From Alkalithermobacter paradoxus (GTDB taxonomy: Bacteria > Bacillota > Clostridia > Peptostreptococcales > Peptostreptococcaceae), in assembly GCA_002029295.1 (NCBI GenBank), contig MZGW01000004.1:1-64000 (forward strand): a stretch of DNA of 64,000 nucleotides, read 5' to 3'. A program made the position numbers and the translations under genes. The notes beneath the pieces are model-generated. The model did no database searches. It was not told the origin of the DNA and was given only the letters and a program-made list of their open reading frames with translations. Below, piece after piece: positions 36,597 through 44,846 of the stretch. The first letter of the stretch is position 1, and each line of letters opens with the position of its first letter.

Positions 36597-38153
36597 ATGA
36601 AAAGTAAGTTAAATTTAGATTGGTCAGTAGTAGAAAAGGCGAGAAGTTGTGCTAAGAATATAGCCTTGAATACTCAGAAATTTATAGATATGCACACTAC
36701 AGTAGCAGTAGAAAGAACTGTATGTAGATTACTTGGAATTGATGGAGTAGATGAATATGGTGTTCCACTTGCAAATGTCGTTGTAGATAGCATAAAAAAA
36801 GAAAATGCCCTTTCGCTTGGAGTAGCTATATTTATAGGAAACGCTATGGTGAAATTAGGAATTACTCCGCAAGAAGTAGCTATGAAAGTTTCAAACAAGG
36901 AAATAGAAATTACTAAAATACCTATGGCAGATTTATTTGAGATAAAGTTAGCAGTATCTAAAGTAGCTAGAGAAACTGTAAAGAAGATAAAGGACAATAG
37001 AGCTAAAAGAGAACATTATCTACAAAAATACGGAGATAAGCAAGGTCCATATCTATATGTTATAGTTGCAACAGGTAATATATATGAAGATATAATTCAA
37101 GCAAAAGCAGCTGCAAGACAAGGTGCTGATATAATTGCAGTTATTAGAACAACAGGACAAAGCTTATTAGATTATGTCCCTTATGGTCCAACTACTGAAG
37201 GATTTGGTGGAACATACGCTACGCAAGAAAACTTTAGATTAATGAGAAGTGCATTAGATGAAGTAGGAAAAGAGCTTGGAAGATACATTAGACTTTGTAA
37301 TTATTGTTCTGGACTTTGTATGCCAGAAATAGCTGCAATGGGAGCACTTGAAAGATTAGATGTTATGCTAAATGATGCTCTTTATGGAATATTATTTAGA
37401 GATATAAATATGAAAAGAACAATGGTAGATCAGTACTTCTCAAGAATAATAAATGGATTTGCTGGTGTAATAATAAACACTGGAGAAGATAACTACTTAA
37501 CTACTGCCGATGCTATAGAAGAAGCGCATACTGTACTTGCTTCTCAATTTATAAATGAACAATTTGCACTTATAGCAGGACTTAAAGAAGAACAAATGGG
37601 ACTTGGTCATGCATTTGAAATATCACCTGATGAGAAAAATGGATTTCTATTTGAATTAGCTCAAGCTCAAATGGCTAGAGAGATATTCCCTAAAGCCCCA
37701 TTAAAGTATATGCCACCTACTAAATTTATGACAGGAAATATATTCAAAGGTCATATTCAAGATGCACTATTTAACATGGTTACGATAATGACAAATCAAA
37801 AAATACATCTTTTAGGAATGCTTACAGAAGCTATACATACTCCTTTTATGTCAGATAGAGCCTTAGCTATAGAAAATGCTAAATATATATTTAATAATAT
37901 GGAAGATCTAGGGAATGAAATTACTTTCAAAGAAGATGGAATTATTCAAAAAAGAGCAAATGATGTATTAAATAAAGCGTATGAATTACTTTTAGAAATA
38001 GAAAAACAAGAGCTATTTAAAACTTTAGAAAGCGGAACATTCGGAGGAATAAAAAGACGAATTGATGGAGGAAAAGGACTTGATGGAGTAGTTGAAAAAC
38101 ACAAAGACTACTTTAATCCATTTATAGAACTTATGTTAGGGGGAAGAAACTAA
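36597..38153 (+). CDS. kamD: D-lysine / beta-lysine 5,6-aminomutase, alpha subunit
   Basis: Large subunit of the adenosylcobalamin- and PLP-dependent enzyme that moves the terminal amino group of beta-lysine to give 3,5-diaminohexanoate. 518 residues. KLNLDWSVVEKARSCAKNIA and YVPYGPTTEGFGGTYATQEN are characteristic, and the TIM-barrel glycine-rich segments are intact. The start is the ATG at 36597, after GGGGGAGTAAT; an earlier frame opening lacks a site. The kamE start overlaps its last base. Confidence 0.95.
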   Translation: MKSKLNLDWSVVEKARSCAKNIALNTQKFIDMHTTVAVERTVCRLLGIDGVDEYGVPLANVVVDSIKKENALSLGVAIFIGNAMVKLGITPQEVAMKVSNKEIEITKIPMADLFEIKLAVSKVARETVKKIKDNRAKREHYLQKYGDKQGPYLYVIVATGNIYEDIIQAKAAARQGADIIAVIRTTGQSLLDYVPYGPTTEGFGGTYATQENFRLMRSALDEVGKELGRYIRLCNYCSGLCMPEIAAMGALERLDVMLNDALYGILFRDINMKRTMVDQYFSRIINGFAGVIINTGEDNYLTTADAIEEAHTVLASQFINEQFALIAGLKEEQMGLGHAFEISPDEKNGFLFELAQAQMAREIFPKAPLKYMPPTKFMTGNIFKGHIQDALFNMVTIMTNQKIHLLGMLTEAIHTPFMSDRALAIENAKYIFNNMEDLGNEITFKEDGIIQKRANDVLNKAYELLLEIEKQELFKTLESGTFGGIKRRIDGGKGLDGVVEKHKDYFNPFIELMLGGRN

Positions 38154-38920
38154 TGGATAGCAAAACACTTGATCTTACAAGAATAACTCCTTATGGAGAT
38201 ACTATGAATGATGGAAAAGTCCAGATAAGTTTCACTCTTCCAGTTGAAAATGGAGAAAAAGGAGTAGAAGCAGCAAAAATTCTTTCTAAAAAAATGGGAT
38301 TGATGGATCCTTGCGTAGCTTACAGCAGTGAACTAGATAAAGGATTTACATTCTTTGTTGTGTATGGAAGTTTAATTCACAGTGTTGACTATACTCAAAT
38401 ACACGTTGAAAGTGTAAATGTTGATACAATGAGTATGGAAGAGACTAATGAGTATATAAAAGAAAATATAAAGAGGAAGATAGTAGTTGTAGGGGCAAGT
38501 ACAGGAAGTGATGCACATACTGTAGGAATAGATGCAATAATGAACATGAAAGGATATGCAGGACATTATGGACTTGAAAGATATGAAATGATAGAAGCAT
38601 ATAACCTTGGTAGCCAAGTTCCAAATGAAGAATTTGTAAAAAAAGCTATAGAGCTTAAAGCTGATGTACTTTTAGTGTCTCAAACTGTTACACAAAAAGA
38701 TATCCATATTCAGAATCTAACGAACTTAGTTGAACTTCTTGAAGGAGAGGGAATAAGAGAGAAAGTAATTTTGATATGTGGTGGACCTAGAATAAGTCAT
38801 GAACTTGCAAAGGAACTAGGATATGATGCGGGGTTTGGTCCTGGAAAGTATGCAGATGATGTAGCTACATTTGCAGTTACTGAAATGGTAAGTAGAATGA
38901 GTAATAATAGGGGGGAGTAG
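38153..38920 (+). CDS. kamE: D-lysine / beta-lysine 5,6-aminomutase, beta (cobalamin-binding) subunit
   Basis: 255 residues. The base-off cobalamin motif DxHxxG is DAHTVG (Asp120, His122, Gly125). Lys133, eleven residues on in NMKGYAGHYG, matches the position of the lysine that binds PLP in the C. sticklandii subunit. GGPRISHELAKELGYDAGFG closes the Rossmann-like B12 domain. Overlap with kamD points to coupled translation and subunit balance. Confidence 0.95.
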   Translation: MDSKTLDLTRITPYGDTMNDGKVQISFTLPVENGEKGVEAAKILSKKMGLMDPCVAYSSELDKGFTFFVVYGSLIHSVDYTQIHVESVNVDTMSMEETNEYIKENIKRKIVVVGASTGSDAHTVGIDAIMNMKGYAGHYGLERYEMIEAYNLGSQVPNEEFVKKAIELKADVLLVSQTVTQKDIHIQNLTNLVELLEGEGIREKVILICGGPRISHELAKELGYDAGFGPGKYADDVATFAVTEMVSRMSNNRGE

Positions 38921-38921
38921 G

Positions 38922-39686
38922 ATGAATATTTGTTACGAGAAAATAAATGACAATATAGGAGTCCTCAAAATAAATAGACCTAAATATCTTAATAGCTTAA
39001 ATAAAGAAACGTTAATTGAAATTGATAATTTAATAGACACAATAGAAAAAGATAACAACTTACATGTAATCATAATAACTGGAGAAGGAGAAAAATCATT
39101 TGTAGCAGGAGCAGATATAAAAGAAATGAAAGATATGAACAGTGTTGAAGCTATGGAGTTTTCTAGATATGGAAACAAAGTTTTCTCTAAAATAGAAAAT
39201 CTCAACAAGGTAGTAATAGGAGCTATAAATGGATTTTGCTTAGGTGGAGGATTAGAGCTTGCACTAGCATGTGACATTAGAATAGGAAGCAATAAAGCAA
39301 AGTTTGGGCAACCAGAAGTGAACTTAGGAATAATTCCGGGATTTGGAGCAACTCAAAGGCTATCTAAAGTTGTAGGAGTGTCAAAGTCTAAAGAAATGAT
39401 ATTTACGGGGGATATAATAGATTCAAATGAAGCATTAAGCATAGGAATTATAAGTAAGATATCCGAAAATCCTTTAGTTGAAGCTATAAATATAGGTAGT
39501 AAGATAATAAGCAAAGCACCTAAAGCAATAATTCAAGCAAAGAAGGCTATGAACTTTTCTAATAATAAGAACTTATTTATAGATTACGAAGTTGAGTGTT
39601 TTGCTAACTGCTTCAGTACAAAAGATCAAAAAGAAGGTATGGAAGCATTTATAGAAAAAAGGAGTCCACAATTTGAAAATAGATAG
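38922..39686 (+). CDS. crt: Enoyl-CoA hydratase / crotonase
   Basis: 254 residues, crotonase family. The oxyanion-hole segments are EKSFVAGADIKEM and NGFCLGGGLELALACDIRIG, and PEVNLGIIPGFGATQRL holds the catalytic glutamates. It hydrates crotonyl-CoA to 3-hydroxybutyryl-CoA. In this operon it provides the oxidative branch for half of the crotonyl-CoA made by Kal. RBS TAGGGGGGAG, one base after the kamE stop. Confidence 0.92.
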   Translation: MNICYEKINDNIGVLKINRPKYLNSLNKETLIEIDNLIDTIEKDNNLHVIIITGEGEKSFVAGADIKEMKDMNSVEAMEFSRYGNKVFSKIENLNKVVIGAINGFCLGGGLELALACDIRIGSNKAKFGQPEVNLGIIPGFGATQRLSKVVGVSKSKEMIFTGDIIDSNEALSIGIISKISENPLVEAINIGSKIISKAPKAIIQAKKAMNFSNNKNLFIDYEVECFANCFSTKDQKEGMEAFIEKRSPQFENR

Positions 39687-39698
39687 GGGGTAGTGATT

Positions 39699-40541
39699 GT
39701 GAAAATAGGTGTTATTGGAAGCGGAACAATGGGAAGTGGAATAGCACAACTTTTTATTGAAAATGGACACAATGTAATACTTAAAGATATAAAAGAAGAG
39801 AATGTAAGAAAAGGAAAAGAGATAATAGAAAGAAATTTAGATAATAAAGTGAGAAAAGGAAAGATAAATACTGATGATAAAGATAGAATAATAAGTAATC
39901 TAAATACTACAACAAAAGTGGAAGATCTTAAAGATGTAGATATTATTATAGAAGCTGCCGTGGAAGACATAAATGTAAAAAAAGAGATATTTAAGGAATT
40001 AGACAAAATAGTAAATGATGAAGCAATATTTGCAACAAATACATCTTCTCTTAGCATAACAGAAGTTGCTCTTTCAACTAAGAGGGTAGATAAATTCATA
40101 GGAATGCACTTTTTTAATCCTGCACCAGTTATGAAACTTGTAGAAGTAATAAGTGGCGTGTCTACATCACAAGATACAGAGGAAAAAATATTGAGTTTAT
40201 GTAGTAACATAAACAAAACACCAGTTAAGGTAAATGAAGCTCCAGGATTTATAGTTAATAGAATACTTATACCTATGATAAATGAAGCTGTAGGGATATT
40301 AAGTGAAGGTGTAGCAACTAAAGAAGAAATAGATACAGCTATGAAGCTAGGAGCTGCACATCCAATGGGTCCACTTGAGCTTTCAGATTTAATAGGAAAT
40401 GATGTTGTTCTTAATATAATGGAAATACTACATAAAGAATTTGGAGACGATAAATACAGACCACATCCACTTTTAAGAAAAATGGTAAGAGGAAATCAGC
40501 TAGGAAGAAAAACTAGAATAGGATTTTATGAATATGAATAA
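39699..40541 (+). CDS. hbd: 3-hydroxybutyryl-CoA dehydrogenase
   Basis: 280 residues. The NAD-binding motif GSGTMGSGIAQLF is at the N-terminus. The signature IGMHFFNPAPVMKLVEVI, a His near residue 137, and PGFIVNRILIPMINEA are typical. It oxidises (S)-3-hydroxybutyryl-CoA to acetoacetyl-CoA. Start GTG at 39699, nine bases after a GGGGGT site; a GTG at 39693 is too close to that site. Last gene of the lysine operon. Confidence 0.93.
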   Translation: MKIGVIGSGTMGSGIAQLFIENGHNVILKDIKEENVRKGKEIIERNLDNKVRKGKINTDDKDRIISNLNTTTKVEDLKDVDIIIEAAVEDINVKKEIFKELDKIVNDEAIFATNTSSLSITEVALSTKRVDKFIGMHFFNPAPVMKLVEVISGVSTSQDTEEKILSLCSNINKTPVKVNEAPGFIVNRILIPMINEAVGILSEGVATKEEIDTAMKLGAAHPMGPLELSDLIGNDVVLNIMEILHKEFGDDKYRPHPLLRKMVRGNQLGRKTRIGFYEYE

Positions 40542-40567
40542 AACTGGCTAAATTTAGCCAGTTTTTG
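40540..40567 (+). terminator. Terminator of the lysine operon
   Basis: AAAACTGGCTAAA (40540-40552) and TTTAGCCAGTTTT (40553-40565) form a perfect inverted repeat over the hbd stop. Confidence 0.85.
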
Positions 40568-40578
40568 TTTATAATGAA

Positions 40579-40680
40579 TAGGAAATTATAAATTTTTTGA
40601 ATTATGGATAATTTATAATTTCCGTTATAAATTTCAAAAAGGTCTACCTTTAAAATCTTCCAAAGAAAGACTTTTTTATA
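40579..40680. repeat. Intergenic two-hairpin repeat, copy B (full)
   Basis: Hairpin 1 is GGAAATTATAAATT (40581-40594) with AATTTATAATTTCC (40610-40623), a perfect 14-bp stem. Hairpin 2 is AAAAAGGTCT (40636-40645) with AGACTTTTTT (40668-40677), with A and T flanks in both directions. It fills the gap between the convergent hbd and flavodiiron genes, and the minus-strand stop codon lies at its end. It is related to copies A (13262-13328) and C (57998-58096). Confidence 0.8.
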
Positions 40681-41857
40681 TATGTTTAGCAAAATTCTTC
40701 CCAAACTCAAAACATTGATTTAGTGTTTCTTCTGAAGGAGAGAATTTTTTACTTATAGGTTCAAGTGGGATTTTAAAGCCCATTTGCTTTAAAAGAGAGT
40801 TAGCCATTTGAATACCTTCTCCACTCCAACCGAATGATCCAAACACTCCTGCAACTTTACCGCTATTTGCCATAGGATCTATTACAGATAAAACATCCCA
40901 CATAGGTTTTACCATGGATCTATTTATAGTAGGAGATCCTAAAATTATACCTTTAGATCTATTTATTATATTATGAACTTTTGCCAAATCCTCACTTTCA
41001 GCATCTACAAATTCTACCTTAACATTTTCAGATTCTAACCCTTCTTTTATTTTTTCAGCCATTGATACTGTATTTTTATAGGCTGATAAATAAAGAAGAG
41101 CTACTTGTTTTTGATTTCTATTTTTTACTTCTTCAGTTGACCACTCTAAATACTTTTCAACGTTGTACATAGGATTTTGAGAAAGTATAGGTCCATGGGA
41201 AGTTAATATAGTTTCTATTTCAAAATCTTTAACTTTATTTATTGCGTTAAGAACATGTTGAGCAAAAGGACTTACTATGCAGTCATAATAAAATTTTAGA
41301 GCCTGTGGATACTCAGAGTCGTTAACAGCCTCAGGATCTACCTTACTGTAGTGAGATCCAAAGCCATCACATGTAAATAGTATTTTGTCAGATTCACTGT
41401 AAACAAACATTGAATCAGCCCAGTGAAGAAATGGAGCTGTTATAAACTTAAGATCTCTACTTCCTATATTTAAAGTTTCTCCGTCTTTTATAACGTGGCA
41501 TTTAAAGTCTGTATTTACTTGTTCCTTTAGGAATATGCTAGCAGCTTGAGTACAATAAACCTCAACATTTGGGTTTATTTCTAATATATATTTTAAGCTT
41601 CCAGAATGATCTGGCTCGGTGTGATTTATTATAACATAGTCGATGCCTTTTATATCTGTTATGTCACTTAGCTTTTGCAAAAATTCATCTTTGAAATTAG
41701 CTTTTACAGTATCTATCAGTACTTTTTTTTCATCATCTATAAAGTATGAATTGTACGTTGTTCCATGTTCTGTTTTCATTATTATGTCAAATACTTCAAG
41801 GTCTGCGTCTACAACTCCTGTCCAATATATTTTGTTTTTTATTTCAAAAGCCTTCAT
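40676..41857 (-). CDS. fprA: Flavodiiron protein (FprA-type, oxygen/NO reductase)
   Basis: 393 residues. The N-terminal metallo-beta-lactamase-like domain holds the diiron ligands HTEPDHSG (His79, Glu81, Asp83, His84), an FLHWADSM histidine and TSHGPILS. The C-terminal flavodoxin domain begins near 255 with ALLYLSAYKNTVSMAEKI. These enzymes reduce O2 to water, or NO to N2O, in anaerobes. RBS AGGAGGTATAG. There is no fused rubredoxin domain, so a separate rubredoxin or its reductase is needed. Confidence 0.95.
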   Translation of the reverse strand: MKAFEIKNKIYWTGVVDADLEVFDIIMKTEHGTTYNSYFIDDEKKVLIDTVKANFKDEFLQKLSDITDIKGIDYVIINHTEPDHSGSLKYILEINPNVEVYCTQAASIFLKEQVNTDFKCHVIKDGETLNIGSRDLKFITAPFLHWADSMFVYSESDKILFTCDGFGSHYSKVDPEAVNDSEYPQALKFYYDCIVSPFAQHVLNAINKVKDFEIETILTSHGPILSQNPMYNVEKYLEWSTEEVKNRNQKQVALLYLSAYKNTVSMAEKIKEGLESENVKVEFVDAESEDLAKVHNIINRSKGIILGSPTINRSMVKPMWDVLSVIDPMANSGKVAGVFGSFGWSGEGIQMANSLLKQMGFKIPLEPISKKFSPSEETLNQCFEFGKNFAKHI

Positions 41858-42030
41858 AAATACTATACCTCCTAAATCTTCGCTTATATTTTTATATTAT
41901 CTATTTACCCAATACAAAAAGGTTTAATCAGAATATATAAATAGTATAACCTTGAGGATTTATTTTTTTCGTCTTAAAGTAGTATTTTTTTCATATAATG
42001 AACTAAAAATATGATTAGGGGGATTTTGGT

Positions 42031-42318
42031 ATGATAAAAAGAAGATTCTACCAAAGAAGAATAAGAAGCATTGGTATGAGAAAAAGTAGTATTGGAAGAA
42101 ACAAAGGTTTAAATAAAATTTTGATACAATTTGTAATTTCGTGTATAATTGTTCTGTTGGCTTTAGGGGTTAAAGCTAATTTCTTAAAAAGTGAAAGATA
42201 TATAGATAATATAAGACATGTATTACAACATGATATAGATTTTGCACAGTATATGAATATTATACAGAAAAAAACAGCGGAGGTATTTAAATTATATGAC
42301 GAAGGTGAATTTGAATAA
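42031..42318 (+). CDS. Small membrane protein, possible N-terminal remnant of a SpoIVFA/M23-type protein
   Basis: 95 residues. A very basic N-terminus (RRFYQRRIRS) is followed by one transmembrane helix (about 30-47, ILIQFVISCIIVLLALGV) and a short charged tail. RBS TAGGGGGA. In many clostridia the position between mgsA and the B12-radical-SAM gene is held by an M23/SpoIVFA-like membrane protein and the SpoIVFB protease. The N-terminus here resembles such proteins, but the peptidase part is missing and no SpoIVFB follows. That relation is inference. The radical SAM gene overlaps its end. Confidence 0.6.
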   Translation: MIKRRFYQRRIRSIGMRKSSIGRNKGLNKILIQFVISCIIVLLALGVKANFLKSERYIDNIRHVLQHDIDFAQYMNIIQKKTAEVFKLYDEGEFE

Positions 42319-44140
42319 TATTTTACTTAAAGTAGAAAAACCTGCAAGATACTTAGGAAATGAACTTAATACATATCACAAAAGTCCAAATGAAGATATG
42401 ATAAGATTTGGGTTTGCTTTTCCAGATATATATGAAGTTGGCATGAGCCACTTAGGACTTCATATAATGTACAATTTACTAAATTCTAAAGACGATATAT
42501 ACTGCGAAAGAGTATTTGCACCAGCTGCAGATATGGAAGAAATGATGAGAAATAACAATATTCCATTATTTGGGCTAGAGTCAAGAGAACCTATAACAAA
42601 TCTTGATTTTATAGGGTTCACGCTTCAATATGAACTTTCATACACCAACATATTAAATATGCTAGAACTTGGAAATATACCAATATACTCTAAAGAAAGA
42701 AGTGTAGATGATCCTTTTGTTATAGTAGGTGGGCCATGTTCATATAATAGTGAACCTATAGCAGATTTTGCGGATATAGTTGTTTTAGGAGAAGGTGAAG
42801 AAGTAACATTAGAAATATTAGATAGATATAAGTTATGGAAAAATAACAAAACTTCAAGAGAAGAATTTTTATATGATATTGCAAAGAATATAAAAGGAGT
42901 ATATATACCTTCTCTTTATACATTTGAATACAATGAAAATGGAACTATAAAAGAGTTTAGACCATTAAAAGAAGATATACCACAAAAAATAGAAAAAAGA
43001 ATAATAAGTAATCTTGATGAAAGCTATTTCCCAGATAGAATAATAGTTCCTTACATAGAAGTAGTTCATGGTAGAGTAATGCTAGAGCTTTTCAGAGGAT
43101 GTACAAGAGGATGCAGATTCTGTCAAGCTGGAATGATTTATAGACCAATAAGAGAAAGAAGTTTTGAAAAGCTAAAAGATCTTGCAGAAAAGCTTGTTAG
43201 AAGTACAGGATATGAAGAAATATCTTTAGCTTCTTTAAGTACAAGCGATTATTCACAGCTTCAGGAGTTATCTGATCATTTAATAAATAAATATGGTGAA
43301 GAAGAAAAAATAGGTATATCTTTACCTTCTTTAAGACTTGATAACTTTTCGTTAGAACTTGCACAAAGGGTTCAAAAGGTAAGAAAATCAGGGCTTACAT
43401 TTGCACCAGAAGCTGGTACTCAAAAACTTAGAGATGTTATAAATAAAGGAGTAACAGAGGAAGATTTAAAAAATGCTACTCAAAAAGCATTTGAAATGGG
43501 ATGGAACAGTGTAAAACTTTACTTTATGATAGGACTTCCAACTGAAACATATGAAGATTTAGATGGAATAGCAGATCTTGCATATAATGTTATAGATACT
43601 TATAGAGATGTTCATAATGGGAAACTTACAAAACACTTTAGTGTAACTATAAGTACATCTTCATTCGTACCAAAACCGTTTACTCCATTTCAGTGGTATG
43701 GACAAAATGATATTGAAACATTAAGAGAAAAGCAAAGATACCTAAGCAAAAAACTAAAAAATAGAAATATAAGATACAATTATCACGATTCAAATACTAG
43801 TTTCCTAGAAGCAGTTATAGCAAGAGGAGATAGAAGACTTTCAAAGGTTATTTATGATGCATTCAAAAAAGGATGCAAATTTGATGGATGGACAGATCAC
43901 TTTAAATTTGACCTTTGGGTAGAAGCTTTTGAAGAAAACGGAATAGATATGGACTTTTATGCAACTAGAAATAGAAGTTATGATGAAATACTTCCTTGGG
44001 ACCATATAAATACTGGGGTTAGCAAGAAGTTCTTAATTTCAGAGAATGAAAGAGCTTTAAGAGGAGAGCTTACAACAGATTGTAGATTAAACTGCAAAGC
44101 ATGCGGAGTTAATGTAGATATAGCAAGGGGGATGTGTTAA
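42296..44140 (+). CDS. B12-binding/radical SAM protein, TIGR03960 family
   Basis: 614 residues. The N-terminal cobalamin-binding-like region contains YEVGMSHLGLHIMYNLLNS and VVLGEGEEVTLEILD. The radical SAM cluster is CTRGCRFCQAG (about residue 267 onward). A C-terminal cysteine-rich tail, CRLNCKACGVNVDIARG, is typical. The function of this widespread family is not known. It is usually encoded with the TIGR03936 protein and RNase G, as here. Start ATG at 42296, with GGAGGT about 12 bases upstream, or the GTG at 42305. Confidence 0.9.
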   Translation: MTKVNLNNILLKVEKPARYLGNELNTYHKSPNEDMIRFGFAFPDIYEVGMSHLGLHIMYNLLNSKDDIYCERVFAPAADMEEMMRNNNIPLFGLESREPITNLDFIGFTLQYELSYTNILNMLELGNIPIYSKERSVDDPFVIVGGPCSYNSEPIADFADIVVLGEGEEVTLEILDRYKLWKNNKTSREEFLYDIAKNIKGVYIPSLYTFEYNENGTIKEFRPLKEDIPQKIEKRIISNLDESYFPDRIIVPYIEVVHGRVMLELFRGCTRGCRFCQAGMIYRPIRERSFEKLKDLAEKLVRSTGYEEISLASLSTSDYSQLQELSDHLINKYGEEEKIGISLPSLRLDNFSLELAQRVQKVRKSGLTFAPEAGTQKLRDVINKGVTEEDLKNATQKAFEMGWNSVKLYFMIGLPTETYEDLDGIADLAYNVIDTYRDVHNGKLTKHFSVTISTSSFVPKPFTPFQWYGQNDIETLREKQRYLSKKLKNRNIRYNYHDSNTSFLEAVIARGDRRLSKVIYDAFKKGCKFDGWTDHFKFDLWVEAFEENGIDMDFYATRNRSYDEILPWDHINTGVSKKFLISENERALRGELTTDCRLNCKACGVNVDIARGMC

Positions 44141-44835
44141 TGCCACTAATAAGATGTAAATTTACTAAACAAAACGATATTATATATATATCTCACCTAG
44201 ATCTTTTAAGATTGATAGATAGAACCCTTAGAATAGCAGGAATAAAGGTTAATTTCACTCAGGGATTCAATCCCCATCCTAAAATTGCGTTCGGACAAGC
44301 TCTTTCTCTAGGAGTATCAAGCCTAGGAGAGTATGTAGATATAGATATAAATGAAGAAATGAGTGAAAATGAATTTATAGAAAGAATAAACAAGGTGCTC
44401 CCAGAAGGACTGAAATTCATAAAGGCTAAATATATAGATAGCACTGCACCATCTTTAATGGGAAGTATAACCCATGGAAGATATACTATAATATGCAATA
44501 CAGATAATGAATACAGTTTCGATGAAGTAAAAAATAAAATAAATGAATTTATGAACAAAGAAGAAATAATAGATGTTAGAGAGAATAAAAAAGGAAGATT
44601 AGTAGACTTAAATATAAGACCTATGATAAGAGAGCTTAATGTTATTTCTTATGAACAAAATGTATTAAAATTAGATACTATTATATCTACAGGCTCAAGC
44701 GGAAATCTAAAGCCGAATGCATTGATTGCAAAATTGAACAATATAGCTAATCTAGATATAGATGTAGAAAATTTAATTATAATAAGACAAGATCTTTACA
44801 TTGAAAATAATGGAAAGTTAAATACTCCTATTTAG
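44140..44835 (+). CDS. TIGR03936 / DUF2344 family protein
   Basis: 231 residues. IRCKFTKQNDIIYISHLDLL and INFTQGFNPHPKIAFGQALS-like segments (here VNFTQGFNPHPKIAFGQALS) define the family. The protein is fused to the preceding radical SAM domain in some genomes, so the two very likely act together. A role in tRNA or ribosome-linked modification has been guessed from its constant company with RNase G and L21 but is not shown. Start ATG at 44140, after GGGGGATG, overlapping the previous stop. Confidence 0.88.
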   Translation: MPLIRCKFTKQNDIIYISHLDLLRLIDRTLRIAGIKVNFTQGFNPHPKIAFGQALSLGVSSLGEYVDIDINEEMSENEFIERINKVLPEGLKFIKAKYIDSTAPSLMGSITHGRYTIICNTDNEYSFDEVKNKINEFMNKEEIIDVRENKKGRLVDLNIRPMIRELNVISYEQNVLKLDTIISTGSSGNLKPNALIAKLNNIANLDIDVENLIIIRQDLYIENNGKLNTPI

Positions 44836-44846
44836 GATGTGATATT

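Noticed and set aside
39626-40216. 196-codon minus-strand frame in hbd
   Set aside because: Antisense shadow, Ser/Thr/Ile-rich; hbd is unambiguous on the plus strand.
41643-41927. Plus-strand frame antisense to the flavodiiron gene start
   Set aside because: No ribosome binding site, low-complexity product; the minus-strand gene has all diiron ligands.
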